Below the pieces are notes generated by a model that was not told where the DNA came from, did no database searches, and saw only the letters and a program-made list of their open reading frames with translations. From Myxococcus landrumus (GTDB lineage: Bacteria; Myxococcota; Myxococcia; Myxococcales; Myxococcaceae), in assembly GCF_017301635.1 (NCBI RefSeq), contig NZ_CP071091.1, forward strand, positions 6,522,001-6,586,000: a stretch of 64,000 bases of DNA, given 5' to 3'. Shown in pieces: positions 1-9,133 of the stretch (its first letter is position 1; each line of letters opens with the position of its first letter). Made by a program: the position numbers and the translations under genes.

Positions 1-1773
1 GATGCGGTTGGTGCCGTAGTAGCTCTGCCAGTTGGAGATGCCGGCGCCCGCCACCGCCGCGCGGAAGCGCTGCGTCTGCGTCACCGCCCACATCGACATG
101 AAGCCGCCGTAGCTCCACCCCATCACCCCCAGCCGCGAGGGGTCCACCGGCGCCTTCGCCAGCACCGCGTCCACCCCCGCGACGATGTCGCGCAGGTCGC
201 CGAAGCCGAAGTCGCGCCGGTTGGCCTGCACGAAGTCCTCGCCCTGGCCGAAGCTGCCCCGGTAGTTGGGCAGGAACACGTAGTAGCCGCGTGAGGTGAA
301 CATCACCACGTCCGGCTTGAAGGCGGGCACCGCGCCCGCCGCCGGCCCGCCGTGAATCATCGTCACCATGGGCGCTCGCGCCGGCCCCGTGGGCGCCAGC
401 GCCGGAGCGGGCGCCACCAGCCACCCCTGCATCTCCATGCCGTCGCCCTTCCACGTCACCTCGCGCGTCTCTCCCACCAGCGCGCGGAAGTCATCCTCGC
501 GGCGCGTGACACGCTCCCATCCCCCCACCGGCCCCACCCACACGTTGGGCGAGCGCGCATAGGACTCACGCACCACCGCGCTCGTCTTGCCGTCCCGCGA
601 CAGCGACAACCCCACCGGGCCCCCCGCGCTGATGCGCTCCGCGCCCTTCCACAGCAGCGACAGCTCGCCCTTCACCGGGTCCACCGAGGACACCGCCGAC
701 TCGCCCCCCTGCTGCGCCCCGAACACCAGCTTGCGCGGCGCCACCCAGTCGAGCGACATCGCCGTCGCCTTCATCTTGGGCGTGAGGTTGCGCGGCTTGC
801 CGCCATCCAGCGGCACCACCATCACATCGCCCCCGTTGGAGCCCTGGTCGCTCATCAGCCCTTCGATGACGGCGACGTGCTTCCCATCCGGGCTCCACAC
901 TGGCTCCGCGAGCTGCCACTTGGGCGCGTACAGGACGCGCGCGCGGGCGTTCGCCGTCAGCTCCTGCACATGCAGCTTCGCCACCCACCAGTTCGCATCG
1001 CCCGGGGGCGGCGCCGCGGTGAAGGCCAGCCGCGTCCCATCCGCGCTCCAGGCGTACTCGTAGACGTAGAGCGACTCGGGAGAGACCACGCGGTGCGCGC
1101 CATCCGTCACGGACACCAGCGCCACGCGCCGCACGGGGCTCGCCTCGCGCACCACGCCCGTCTCACGCGCGCCGGGGGCCTTCGGCCCCTTGGCCTCGGC
1201 GGCGCCCGCGCCCTGCATCACCAGCACCGACAGCGACTCGCCATCCGGAGACCACCGCGGCGAGGCCAGCGGCCCCTCGAAGGACGTCAGCTTCCTGGCC
1301 ACGCCCTCCTTGATGTCGGTGACGTACAGCTGCTGCTGCCCGCCCTGGTGCGCGTCGGAGAGGAAGGCCAGGCGCCGGCTGTCCGGGCTCCAGGCGAGGG
1401 AGTCCTCCTCACAGGCGCGCGACTCGGGACAGGCCCACACGCGCCCGGCCACGGGCGCCTCTCCGCCCGGCTCCAGCACGTAGATGTGGCTGCCACCCGT
1501 CAGGGCCGGCTCCACCCACGCCACCCGCTTGCCGTCCGGAGACATCACCACCTGGCGAAAGCGCGACGCACGCGCCACCGCGCCCAGGATGGCCTCCACC
1601 GCCGGCCTGCCCACCTTCGTGGCGCCGGTCTTCGCCGTCATGCCGCCGCGCAGCAGCTCCGCGCCCGCCGCGAAGTCCACCAACGGCGTGGCCTGCGCGG
1701 GCACACCTGCCTGCGCGAAGGCCGGGGTCATCCACCCCAGCACCACAGCCAAACCGACACTTCTCGCCACCAT
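1..1773 (-). CDS. S9 family prolyl oligopeptidase, secreted (3' end cut off by window)
   Basis: The 591 visible codons encode an N-terminal signal peptide (hydrophobic run ending in AFAQA), a WD40/TolB-like beta-propeller with repeated SPDGK/SPDSR/SRDGK motifs, and the start of the alpha/beta-hydrolase domain. The nucleophile elbow GWSYGG lies near the left edge (about 85-110) and is preceded by GYYVFLPNYRGS, typical of the dipeptidyl-peptidase IV/acylaminoacyl-peptidase branch of family S9. The catalytic Asp and His would lie beyond position 1. The likely role is periplasmic cleavage of short peptides. The start is uncertain: ATG at 1773, TTG at 1782 and GTG at 1785 are in frame, with a G-rich tract at 1786-1793. 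It is divergent from the acetyltransferase at 1966, so 1774-1965 must hold both promoters. Confidence 0.9.
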   Translation of the reverse strand, partial: MVARSVGLAVVLGWMTPAFAQAGVPAQATPLVDFAAGAELLRGGMTAKTGATKVGRPAVEAILGAVARASRFRQVVMSPDGKRVAWVEPALTGGSHIYVLEPGGEAPVAGRVWACPESRACEEDSLAWSPDSRRLAFLSDAHQGGQQQLYVTDIKEGVARKLTSFEGPLASPRWSPDGESLSVLVMQGAGAAEAKGPKAPGARETGVVREASPVRRVALVSVTDGAHRVVSPESLYVYEYAWSADGTRLAFTAAPPPGDANWWVAKLHVQELTANARARVLYAPKWQLAEPVWSPDGKHVAVIEGLMSDQGSNGGDVMVVPLDGGKPRNLTPKMKATAMSLDWVAPRKLVFGAQQGGESAVSSVDPVKGELSLLWKGAERISAGGPVGLSLSRDGKTSAVVRESYARSPNVWVGPVGGWERVTRREDDFRALVGETREVTWKGDGMEMQGWLVAPAPALAPTGPARAPMVTMIHGGPAAGAVPAFKPDVVMFTSRGYYVFLPNYRGSFGQGEDFVQANRRDFGFGDLRDIVAGVDAVLAKAPVDPSRLGVMGWSYGGFMSMWAVTQTQRFRAAVAGAGISNWQSYYGTNRI

Positions 1774-1965
1774 CCGAATCAACACGTCCCCCCACGAGTC
1801 AGGAAGAGGCCACCACACTACATGAGTGAGACGTTTCCGCGCCTACCCACTTGTTACAGCCACTTCGTTGGACCTCGGAGAATGTGCGAGGAAAGCCGCG
1901 TCCATCTCCAGACAGAATCCCAACTTCGTGGCGAGCCTGCGTGCATCCGGTGAAGACTGCCGTCC

Positions 1966-2526
1966 ATGGCACGAACCGAGCTGGAGAAGATGCTGGCGGG
2001 TGAGCTGTACAACGCCATGGACGCGGAGCTCGTCGCGGGGAGGTCGCGCGCGCGCAAGCTCGTGCGCCTCTACAACGACACCGACATGGAGGACGCGGTC
2101 ACCCGGCAGCAATTGCTGGGACAGCTCATCGGCAAGCTGGGCAAGGGCGTCTACATCGAGCCGCCCTTCCACTGCGACTACGGCACGTTCATCAGCCTGG
2201 GCGACCGCGTCTACATGAACTTCCAATGCGTCATCCTGGATTGCACCCATGTGACGATTGGTGACGACGTGGCCTTCGGCCCCAACGTCCACGTCTACGC
2301 GGCCACGCATCCCCTGGACGCGGACGAGCGCATCAAGGGCCCGGAGCTGGCGAAGCCCGTCACCATCGGCGCGAAGACGTGGGTGGGCGGAGGCTCCATC
2401 ATCGTGCCGGGCGTCACCATCGGCGAGGGCGTCACCATCGGCGCCGGCAGCGTGGTGACGAAGGACATCCCGCCGTATGTCCTCGCGGCGGGAAATCCGT
2501 GTCGCGTCATCCGCGCATTGCGGTGA
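1966..2526 (+). CDS. Maltose/galactoside O-acetyltransferase family protein
   Basis: This 186-residue protein transfers acetyl from acetyl-CoA to a sugar or related hydroxyl. It has the N-terminal Mac domain (EKMLAGELYNAMDAEL) followed by left-handed beta-helix hexapeptide repeats (VTIGDDVAFGPNV, then IVPGVTIGEGVTIGAG). The active-site His loop reads ATHPLD, as in Maa, LacA and NodL. The ending AAGNPCRVIR is also typical, and the length matches the family (about 185). Start is ATG with a weak GGTGAAG upstream. The true acceptor cannot be told from sequence. Its stop lies only 4 nt from the convergent DUF1338 gene. Confidence 0.9.
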   Translation: MARTELEKMLAGELYNAMDAELVAGRSRARKLVRLYNDTDMEDAVTRQQLLGQLIGKLGKGVYIEPPFHCDYGTFISLGDRVYMNFQCVILDCTHVTIGDDVAFGPNVHVYAATHPLDADERIKGPELAKPVTIGAKTWVGGGSIIVPGVTIGEGVTIGAGSVVTKDIPPYVLAAGNPCRVIRALR

Positions 2527-2530
2527 CGCT

Positions 2531-3280
2531 TCAGCGCTTCGTCATGTCGAACAGCGCGCGCGCCTGCGGCCCCAAAAAGCCGTCGAAGTCCGGCGCGCGC
2601 TGCGCGATTTCGAAGTACGCGTAGGGCCACGGACGGCGGCCGCCCTCGCGCAGCGTCACCGACAGCGGCGCCGCCTGCGTGGCGGTCTGCCGCAGCTTCG
2701 TGCCCGGGGCACCCTCGATGTCCGACTTCATGGGCACGCCCGCGTCGCGCATGCGCCGCTGCCACACCTCCACGTCGTCCACCGAGCCCGTGAAGTGGTT
2801 CACCTTGCGGCCGAAGGCCAGGAGCCACGCGCCGTACTGCGACTCCTTCTCCAGCTCCAGCAGCGCGGCCTCCGACGGGGGCGGCGGCGAGCAGAACCAC
2901 GCCGCCAGCGCCTCCACGTCCTCGGGCGGCGGCGAGTCATCCGGCAGCGTGGAGAGCAGCTCGCGCGCCCGCGGCGACAGCTCCTCCGACTTCAGCTCGG
3001 AGATGAAGACGCGGGGCAGCCCCGCGGGGTGCGACAGGTAGATGGCGGAGAGGTGCGCGTCGGGGAACGTGTACGCCCCCGCGGGCTTCCAGCCCAGCCG
3101 CTCGAAGGGACGCGAGAAGAGCGCGATGCCACCTCCGGGCCTCGCCAGCGAGCGCAGCGCGACATGGTCATTGCGAAAGCTGCCCCCGGAGAGCTCGACG
3201 AAGGTGCGCGCATACGGCACCTCCGCGGCATAGCGCTCCCAAAGCAGGTCCAGCAGCCGGGTGGCTTGTGCGGTCGTCAT
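2531..3280 (-). CDS. DUF1338 family protein (2-oxoadipate dioxygenase/decarboxylase-like)
   Basis: The 249-residue product matches DUF1338, the family of HglS, a non-haem Fe(II) enzyme that converts 2-oxoadipate to 2-hydroxyglutarate in D-lysine breakdown. The three metal-ligand motifs seem conserved: NDHVALR (His39), NHFTG (His162) and AYFEIAQR (Glu224). It is much shorter than HglS (over 400 residues), so it represents the compact form of the family, and the substrate may differ. The ATG at 3280 is chosen because the conserved region begins soon after; the longer upstream reading frame has no family features. No lysine-degradation genes are adjacent. Confidence 0.78.
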   Translation of the reverse strand: MTTAQATRLLDLLWERYAAEVPYARTFVELSGGSFRNDHVALRSLARPGGGIALFSRPFERLGWKPAGAYTFPDAHLSAIYLSHPAGLPRVFISELKSEELSPRARELLSTLPDDSPPPEDVEALAAWFCSPPPPSEAALLELEKESQYGAWLLAFGRKVNHFTGSVDDVEVWQRRMRDAGVPMKSDIEGAPGTKLRQTATQAAPLSVTLREGGRRPWPYAYFEIAQRAPDFDGFLGPQARALFDMTKR

Positions 3281-3730
3281 GGCCGCGCACTCTAGTCCGC
3301 CCGAAAAAGTGCGGCGGCGCGCGGCCCCGAGCCCTTGGAGGGGACTTCGTTCGGAGACGCGCGCCGCCCGCTTAGAGACTCGCCTTGGAGTTTCGAGTCT
3401 CTGTGTCCTTGGTATGCATTGACTTCCGTTCCGGCCCACGCCGCGCCACCCCGAAGTCGTGCGGCCAAATAGGGTGTGACGTTGGAAAACGCCAGCGCTA
3501 CGCAAGCCTGAGCATCAAAGGCGCATTGCGCCACCCTGTAGCCCGGCTAATTGACACAATTGTGAACATAAAGTTTCGCCATTGCTGTGCTGCGGCATCT
3601 CGAAACGCTTGCCCGCACCGCCCGACCGCCTGCCCCGTCCCCAATGGCAGCTCTCGAATTCTCGCCGAGCGAAAGGGGCGCTTCATCAATCCACGAGAAT
3701 AAGTTCAGGGCCCCTTGGCGGGCTGGCCGC
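3281..3730. other. Intergenic region, no gene recognised
   Basis: These 450 bases separate two leftward genes. Reading frames here have no recognisable family. GC content falls locally around 3545-3590, where a palindromic site is listed separately. The promoter of the DUF1338 gene is expected here. Confidence 0.5.
3551..3568. promoter_or_regulatory. AT-rich palindrome, candidate operator
   Basis: The perfect 10-bp palindrome CACAATTGTG (3555-3564) sits inside an imperfect 18-bp dyad in one of the few AT-rich patches of the window. A TTGACA hexamer overlaps its left side, but no convincing -10 follows at 16-18 nt. It lies about 270 bp upstream of the DUF1338 start. Function is inferred only from symmetry and composition. 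Confidence 0.3.
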
Positions 3731-4255
3731 TCAGTGGAGGTGCTCGGGGAGCATGGGCAGGCCGTGGAAGAAGCGGCGGCCGCTCTCGAAGCGGCGGTGG
3801 AAGCAGACGCGGTCGTCGAGGTACAGCCGGGCCATGTCCTCCTCGCCGTAGGCGCGGAAGAAGGCGGCGCGGGCCTCATCACACGCGGCCTCGTATTCGG
3901 CGCAGAGGGCCTCCCAGTCCTCGGGGGCCGACTCCTCGTCATCGCTCCAGACGCCATCCAGCATGCCGTACTCGCGCTCCATCAGGTCGAGTTCGAGCGC
4001 GAGGCGCTGGACGCGAGGCATCTCCGTCAGGGCCTCGTCCGCCATGGTGGTGAGGATGTGGGCCACCAGGAAGAAGCCGGCGTCGGGGGGGACCACTCCC
4101 TCCTCTCGCGCGGCGCGGAAGGCGACGAGGAGCTGCGCGTCCATCGCGTCGTCACCGAGCTCCAGGAGTCGCGTGGCGAGCCCACGCCACCGGTCCTCCG
4201 TCTCTCGTGCCTCCTGGAGGGCCTGGGCTAGCTCGGGGTCGCGCGTCTTCTTCAT
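3731..4255 (-). CDS. Acidic hypothetical protein, 174 aa
   Basis: I do not recognise this family. The protein is strongly acidic, mostly helical in character, and lacks a signal peptide or membrane segment, so it is probably cytoplasmic. It has two halves: residues 1-90 with a long hydrophobic helix (FFLVAHILTTMADEAL), and 100-174 rich in Glu/Asp and aromatics (FFRAYGEEDMARLYLDDRV). ATG at 4255 is preceded by CAGGAGCACGAG, a good ribosome binding site. Codon usage is typical GC3-rich myxobacterial, which supports a real gene. The neighbours give no functional hint. Confidence 0.65.
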   Translation of the reverse strand: MKKTRDPELAQALQEARETEDRWRGLATRLLELGDDAMDAQLLVAFRAAREEGVVPPDAGFFLVAHILTTMADEALTEMPRVQRLALELDLMEREYGMLDGVWSDDEESAPEDWEALCAEYEAACDEARAAFFRAYGEEDMARLYLDDRVCFHRRFESGRRFFHGLPMLPEHLH

Positions 4256-4803
4256 CTCGTGCTCCTGTGGGGAATGCCCCCGAAGCTCTCATCCGGGTCT
4301 GACGTGTGCTGCGCGTCTCCACGGACGTGGGCCGTCACGGTGGCTTCAATGGGTGTTGGGTGATGAACGGGGTGGGCGTCGGGTGTCCTTCAGTGGACGC
4401 GTGGGTGGTCCCCCAGACCCATGAGGCCTGGTGCGGTTGGACATCCACGCGGGGCGCGGCGTTCCCCAGCGAAAGCGGTGCTGGCCAAGGGAACGCCCGC
4501 GTCACTCGCGAGCCGTGGGAGGGGAGGGGCCCTCTGGAATGAAGCGCGACATGCCAGGGAAGCACGAACGGGCCCCGCGGCCATTGCGCGGAACTCCACG
4601 GCTCCGTCGGCGACGGAATGCGTTCACCTGGAACGCACCACGCGTCGGCCCCCGACGCATGACGCGTCGAGACGGCCCCCACTCAGCCCGCCCCGACAGA
4701 GGGGAAAGCCGCCCTGCACGTGCGCTGGCCGACAGTTTGCTCTGGGCCGACTCCACACGCTGGTTCTCGCGTGAATCGCACACAGACATCGAAAGGCGTG
4801 CTC
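4256..4803. other. Intergenic region, no gene recognised
   Basis: This 548-bp stretch lies between divergent genes. Overlapping frames exist on both strands, but none has a convincing start, ribosome binding site or family motif. It includes a 7-bp inverted repeat at 4642-4658 and must carry promoters for both flanking genes. Confidence 0.45.
4642..4658. repeat. Inverted repeat, 7-bp arms
   Basis: GCGTCGG (4642-4648) and CCGACGC (4652-4658) are perfect inverted arms with a 3-nt spacer. A further GACGCGTCGAGAC element follows directly. It lies 146 nt upstream of the tail-collar gene, so it could be an operator or a short hairpin in its leader. Confidence 0.35.
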
Positions 4804-5328
4804 GTGTCAGATCAGTTCATCGGTGAGATCAGGATTTTCGCGGGGAACTTCGCGCCGCTGGGGTGGGCGTTCTGCGAGGGGCAGCTCCTCTCCATCGCGC
4901 AGAACCAGGCACTCTTCGCCATCCTCGGCGTCACGTATGGCGGCAATGGCCAGACCACCTTCGCGCTGCCGGACCTGCGCGGTCGCTATCCCATGCAGGC
5001 GGGCCAGGGCCCCGGGCTCTCGCCTCGCTCCCTGGGTGAGCAGGGCGGAGTGGAGACCGTGACGCTGATTTCTAGCCAGATGCCCGCGCACAACCACTCG
5101 CTCAACATCAGCTCGCAAAACGGCGACACGGAGACGCCCGTGGGGACGGTGCTCGCGGCGGACACCTCCGCCACCATCACCAACTACCGGTCCGCGCCCA
5201 TCGACGGGACGATGAACCCCATGGCCATCGGCATCGCGGGCGGAACCCAGCCCCACCAGAACATGTCCCCGTTCCTCGTCCTCAACTTCATCATCGCCCT
5301 GGAAGGCGTGTTCCCCTCGCGAGGCTAG
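4804..5328 (+). CDS. Phage tail collar / microcystin-dependent-protein family protein
   Basis: The 174-residue product matches the tail-collar family: the opening FIGEIRIFAGNFAPLGWAFC, then GQLLSIAQNQALFAILGVTYGG, LPDLRGRYPM, and the ending SPFLVLNFIIALEGVFPSRG. In phages this fold caps tail fibres; in bacteria stand-alone copies are secreted or particle-associated proteins of unclear role. GTG at 4804 is chosen because GAAAGG sits 8 nt upstream and homologues start MSDQFIGEI. Myxobacteria often carry several tandem copies, but here it is alone and no other phage genes are nearby. Confidence 0.88.
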   Translation: MSDQFIGEIRIFAGNFAPLGWAFCEGQLLSIAQNQALFAILGVTYGGNGQTTFALPDLRGRYPMQAGQGPGLSPRSLGEQGGVETVTLISSQMPAHNHSLNISSQNGDTETPVGTVLAADTSATITNYRSAPIDGTMNPMAIGIAGGTQPHQNMSPFLVLNFIIALEGVFPSRG

Positions 5329-5487
5329 CGGCCCGGCGTGTCGTGGCGCGGACACTCGTGAGGGTGTCCTCGCGGCCGGAGTGGGCGGGACGCGACACTC
5401 GCCAGGGCATCGAGGCGGGGAGACTCGCTTCTGGACGAGGGACTGCATACCCCACGCGGCGAGGCGTGCGTCGACCGGCATGGGGGA

Positions 5488-6582
5488 ATGGTGGAGGACG
5501 AGCGAGGGGCGGGACAGCACTCCCAGGTGACACCCAAGACGGTGTTCACCGTGTGCTTCGCGGTGCTGGCGGTGCTGGCGCTCGTGGTGCTGGTGGTGCG
5601 CACGCGCGTCGCGCTCACGCTGACGGGGCTCGCGGCGTTGCTCGCCCTGGCGCTGGAGCACGGGGTGGCGCTGCTGGAGAGCAAGAAGGTCCCTCGGGCC
5701 TTGGCCATCGCGCTGATGCTGACGGGGGCGCTGACGGCCCTGGCGGCGCTGGCCCTGCTGGTCATTCCCGCCGCGGTGGCGCAAGTGGATGCGCTGATGG
5801 TGCAGTGGCCCCAGCTCTGGCGGGAGGTGCGTGAGTCGCGGCTCAGCCGGGTCTTCGTCCAGCGGATCCACAACCTGGGCTGGAAGCCGGGGCTCGACAT
5901 CGCGACACCGGAGCTGGCGGGGGGCACGGTGCCGACGCTCGTGATGCATGCGATTGGCAGCGTGGTGGGGCTCTTTGGCGGAGCGCTGAGCGTCTTCTTC
6001 CTCGTGGTGTTCATGCTGGTGTTCGGCGGGGGGCTGCTGCGACGGCTGCTCGAACTGCCCCGGCCGGAGCACCGCCAGCGCTACGTGCGCGTGCTGCGCA
6101 ACGTGTACGAGGCCACGGGCGGCTATCTGATTGGGCTCACGCTCATCTGCACGTTCAACGCGCTGCTCACGTCCACGGTGCTGGCGGTGCTCGGCGTGCC
6201 GTACTTCCTGCCGCTGGGCATCCTCAGCGGCTTCTCCAGCATGGTGCCCTACGCGGGCCCCGTGGTGGCCGGAGGCTTCATCACCCTGCTGACGTGGGCG
6301 ACAGGGGGCATGTGGCTGGCGCTCGGCGTGCTGGCGTACTTCGCGCTGTACGGGCAGCTCGAGGGCAACGTGCTGGCGCCGCTCGTGTTCCGGCGCACGG
6401 TGCACGTCAACCCGCTGGTCGTCCTGCTGGCGGTGCTGTTCTGCGCGGAGCTGGCGGGCATCGTCGGCGCGGTGGTGGCGGTGCCCGTCGCGGCGTCGGC
6501 GCAAATCATCATCCGGGAGGTGCTCCTGTTCCGGCAGGAGCGCCTGGTCGCGCGGCCTCCCTCCTCCACGTCGGTGTCTTGA
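5488..6582 (+). CDS. AI-2E family transporter (PerM/YdiK-like permease)
   Basis: This 364-residue integral membrane protein has two hydrophobic hairpins in the first 100 residues, a soluble central segment (about 105-160) and four to five C-terminal helices. Family signatures are GGYLIGLTLICTFNALL, LPLGILSGFSSMVPYAGP and YGQLEGNVLAPLVFRRTVH. Family members export autoinducer-2, ions or other small solutes; the substrate here cannot be told. The start could be ATG 5488 or GTG 5527, and neither has a strong ribosome binding site. It converges on bioA, with 15 nt between stops. Confidence 0.88.
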   Translation: MVEDERGAGQHSQVTPKTVFTVCFAVLAVLALVVLVVRTRVALTLTGLAALLALALEHGVALLESKKVPRALAIALMLTGALTALAALALLVIPAAVAQVDALMVQWPQLWREVRESRLSRVFVQRIHNLGWKPGLDIATPELAGGTVPTLVMHAIGSVVGLFGGALSVFFLVVFMLVFGGGLLRRLLELPRPEHRQRYVRVLRNVYEATGGYLIGLTLICTFNALLTSTVLAVLGVPYFLPLGILSGFSSMVPYAGPVVAGGFITLLTWATGGMWLALGVLAYFALYGQLEGNVLAPLVFRRTVHVNPLVVLLAVLFCAELAGIVGAVVAVPVAASAQIIIREVLLFRQERLVARPPSSTSVS

Positions 6583-6597
6583 CGCCCCCGCGAGCGG

Positions 6598-7929
6598 TCA
6601 GCTCCCGGCGACCTCTCGCAGCGAGTCCTCCACGCCCGACAGCAGCTCCTCGAGCACCGAGTCCGGGATGTTGAGCGCGGGCGCGATGTAGACCGTGTCC
6701 CCGAGCGGGCGCAGGTAGAGGCCTCGGCGCTTCGCGGCCTCGTACACGCGCCAGCCACTGCTCGCGAGATAGCCCCCGCCACCCAGGTCCACCGCGCCCA
6801 CCATGCCCACGGCACGCGGACGCACCAGGCCCGGAATGGAGGAGGCCATGCGCTCGAAGGCGGCCTTCACGAGAGGCGCCTTGCGCGCCACCTGCCCCAG
6901 GATGTCCTCGGTGCGGTACACCGCGAGCACCTCGCGAGCAACAGCCGCGCCCAGCGGGTTGCCGCAGTACGAGTGCCCGTAATACAGCGCGCGCGAAGAC
7001 GCCCCCAGGAAGCCCGAGAAGATGCGCTCCGAGGCGAGCGTCGCGGCGAAGGGCATCAAGCCGCCCGAGAGCGCCTTGGCCAGACAGAGCACGTCGGGCA
7101 CCACGCCGGCCAGGTCCACGGCGAAGCGCGCACCGGTGCGGCCCAGGCCGGTGAAGACCTCGTCGGCGATGAGGAACGTGTCCACCGCGCGGGTGGCCTC
7201 GCGCACCGCGCGCAGGAAGTCCGGCGAATACATCTGCATGCCAGAGGCGCCCTGAATCACGGGCTCCACGATGACCCCCGCAATCTCCTCCGGATGCTCG
7301 CGAAGCGCGGCCTGCACCTCGTTGAAGGCGCGCTCCCAGCCGCCCTCCTCCGCGGGCGACGGCACATGCACCACATCGAAGAGGAGCGGGCCGAACACCT
7401 CGCGGAACAGCGGCACGCCGCCCACGCTGGTGGAGCCAATGGTCTCTCCGTGGAACGCCCCCGACAGCGTGATGAAGCGCGTGCGGCGCGGGCGGCCGTT
7501 CTGCGCCCAGTACTGGGCCACCATCTTGATGGCGACCTCGACCGCCGTGCTGCCGTTGTCGGAGTAGAAGACGCGCGTCAGCCGCTCCGCCAAGGGGAGC
7601 TCCGGGCGGTCCGAGCCCGGCGCAATCGCGGCCAGCTCCGTGGCGAGCGCGACGGCGGGCTCATGAGTGATGCCCGCGAGCGAGACATGCGGCAGCTTCC
7701 CCGCCTGCTCGGTGAGCGCGCGCAAGAGCCGGGGGTGACGGTGCCCCAGGGTGGAGACCCACCAGGAGCCGTTCGCATCGAGGTAGCGCTTCCCGTCGAC
7801 GTCGAAGAGGTAGCACCCCTCCGCGCGGTCAATGACCAGGGGGTTGGTCCCCGCGATGTAGGCCTCCATGGCGGTGTACGGATGCCAGACGTGCGCCTTG
7901 TCCAGCAGGACGATGTTGGCCCGCTCCAT
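6598..7929 (-). CDS. bioA: Adenosylmethionine-8-amino-7-oxononanoate aminotransferase
   Basis: BioA is a PLP-dependent class III aminotransferase that uses S-adenosylmethionine to aminate 8-amino-7-oxononanoate (KAPA to DAPA) in biotin synthesis. The 443 residues are full length. Visible marks are the SAM/KAPA-site motif NGSWWVSTLGHRHP, IADEVFTGLGRTG, the PLP-lysine segment CLAKALSGGLMPF and YYGHSYCGNPLGAAVA. The initial HVWHPYTAMEAY is typical of BioA rather than of other class III enzymes. ATG 7929 has GGAG 8 nt upstream. No bioB, bioF or bioD lies in the window, so the pathway genes are dispersed. Confidence 0.93.
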   Translation of the reverse strand: MERANIVLLDKAHVWHPYTAMEAYIAGTNPLVIDRAEGCYLFDVDGKRYLDANGSWWVSTLGHRHPRLLRALTEQAGKLPHVSLAGITHEPAVALATELAAIAPGSDRPELPLAERLTRVFYSDNGSTAVEVAIKMVAQYWAQNGRPRRTRFITLSGAFHGETIGSTSVGGVPLFREVFGPLLFDVVHVPSPAEEGGWERAFNEVQAALREHPEEIAGVIVEPVIQGASGMQMYSPDFLRAVREATRAVDTFLIADEVFTGLGRTGARFAVDLAGVVPDVLCLAKALSGGLMPFAATLASERIFSGFLGASSRALYYGHSYCGNPLGAAVAREVLAVYRTEDILGQVARKAPLVKAAFERMASSIPGLVRPRAVGMVGAVDLGGGGYLASSGWRVYEAAKRRGLYLRPLGDTVYIAPALNIPDSVLEELLSGVEDSLREVAGS

Positions 7930-8150
7930 GTGGGTGCTCCTGTCTCGATGCGTGTGGGGTGCGAGGGCTTGGTACCGGAAATCGAGCCCCTGGCGGCGCG
8001 CGTCATGCGGGGACGCGGTGCGTCTTGCTGATAGGGGCCTGTAGCCAGGGCCCGTTCCACCGCCTGGAGGCCCCGCCTTTCGGCCGCGGCTGACGAAGCC
8101 ATGACATGGCCGGTGTTACCCGGACACCACTACCGAACCGGGAACCCGCC

Positions 8151-8945
8151 ATGGCCGTCCTCGCCTTCTTCGTCTCGCACTGGCTGCTCTGCGTCTTCTT
8201 CCAGAGCTTCTTCCAGCACCGGTACTCCGCGCACCGCATGTACACCATGGGTCCGCGCACGGAGCGGGTGATGCACCTGCTCACCTACCTGGTGCAGGGC
8301 TCGTCGTACCTGTCGCCCAAGGCCTACGCCATCCTGCACCGCGAGCACCACGCCTTCTCGGACACGGAGAAGGACCCGCACTCGCCGCACTTCTTCACGG
8401 ACGTGTTCCGGATGATGATGCACACGAAGAAGCGCTACGACGACTACACGAACGGCAAGGGTCAGCCGGAGGCCCGCTTCCTGGGCGGTTACCCCGAGTG
8501 GCCGCTGGTGGATGACACGCTGCGCACCTCGTGGGTCGCGACGCTCTTCTGGGTGGCGGCGTACTCGTCGTTCTACATCGCGTTCGCCACGTCGCCCTGG
8601 CAGTTCCTGCTCTTGCCCATCCACTTCCTGATGGGGCCGGTGCACGGGGCCATCGTGAACTGGTGCGGCCACAAGTACGGCTACCGGAACTTCAACAGCA
8701 GCGACAAGTCACGCAACACGCTGCCCGTCGAGGTGCTGTGCATGGGCGAGCTGTTCCAGAACAACCACCACAAGTACGGCAGCAGCCCGAACTTCGCGGC
8801 GCGCAAGTTCGAGGTGGACCCCACGTGGCAGGTGATGCGCGTGCTGGCGAAGCTGGGTGTCATCCGCATCGCCACGCCGCAGCGGGCCGTGTGGCCGGAG
8901 CCGCGCGAGGCCGTTCGTGAGGCGGGGGCGGCTCGGGCCGCCTGA
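8151..8945 (+). CDS. Acyl-CoA/fatty-acid desaturase, membrane di-iron type
   Basis: The 264-residue product is a membrane fatty-acid desaturase. The three histidine boxes that hold the di-iron centre are visible: HRYSAH, HREHHAF and NNHHKYG. There are hydrophobic helices at the N-terminus (FFVSHWLLCVFF) and in the middle (WVATLFWVAAYSSFYIAF and FLLLPIHFLMGPVHGAIV). It probably introduces a cis double bond into membrane acyl chains. ATG 8151 (MAVLAF) is preferred over ATG 8106 because the hydrophobic domain begins there; the extra 15 residues look unstructured. It is divergent from bioA. Confidence 0.9.
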   Translation: MAVLAFFVSHWLLCVFFQSFFQHRYSAHRMYTMGPRTERVMHLLTYLVQGSSYLSPKAYAILHREHHAFSDTEKDPHSPHFFTDVFRMMMHTKKRYDDYTNGKGQPEARFLGGYPEWPLVDDTLRTSWVATLFWVAAYSSFYIAFATSPWQFLLLPIHFLMGPVHGAIVNWCGHKYGYRNFNSSDKSRNTLPVEVLCMGELFQNNHHKYGSSPNFAARKFEVDPTWQVMRVLAKLGVIRIATPQRAVWPEPREAVREAGAARAA

Positions 8946-9133
8946 GCCGTCGTTCCGCTGAACGTTGAACTCGGGGCTGGTGGAAGGACACCCGGGGAGA
9001 GGGCCTGACGGTCCGCCCCTGGGGCACAAGGCAGGTGACGGGCCGCCCGGGGCCCGTTCCCTCGCCTTCTCCTCCCGGACCCAGGGGTGGCCAGGCGGCG
9101 CGGACGCGGAGGGCGCGTTAGAACTGCCCTCCC

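Noticed and set aside
352..1953. Long plus-strand open frame over the S9 peptidase
   Set aside because: It is Arg/His-rich with no motifs, and it lies opposite a clear peptidase frame. It is an effect of high GC3.
4804..5328. Prophage remnant at the tail-collar gene
   Set aside because: No other phage genes, integrase or attachment-like repeats are nearby, and this family is common as a stand-alone gene in myxobacteria.
4807..6504. Minus-strand 565-codon frame opposite the tail-collar and AI-2E genes
   Set aside because: It is a His/Arg/Gln-rich shadow frame spanning two clearly coding plus-strand genes.
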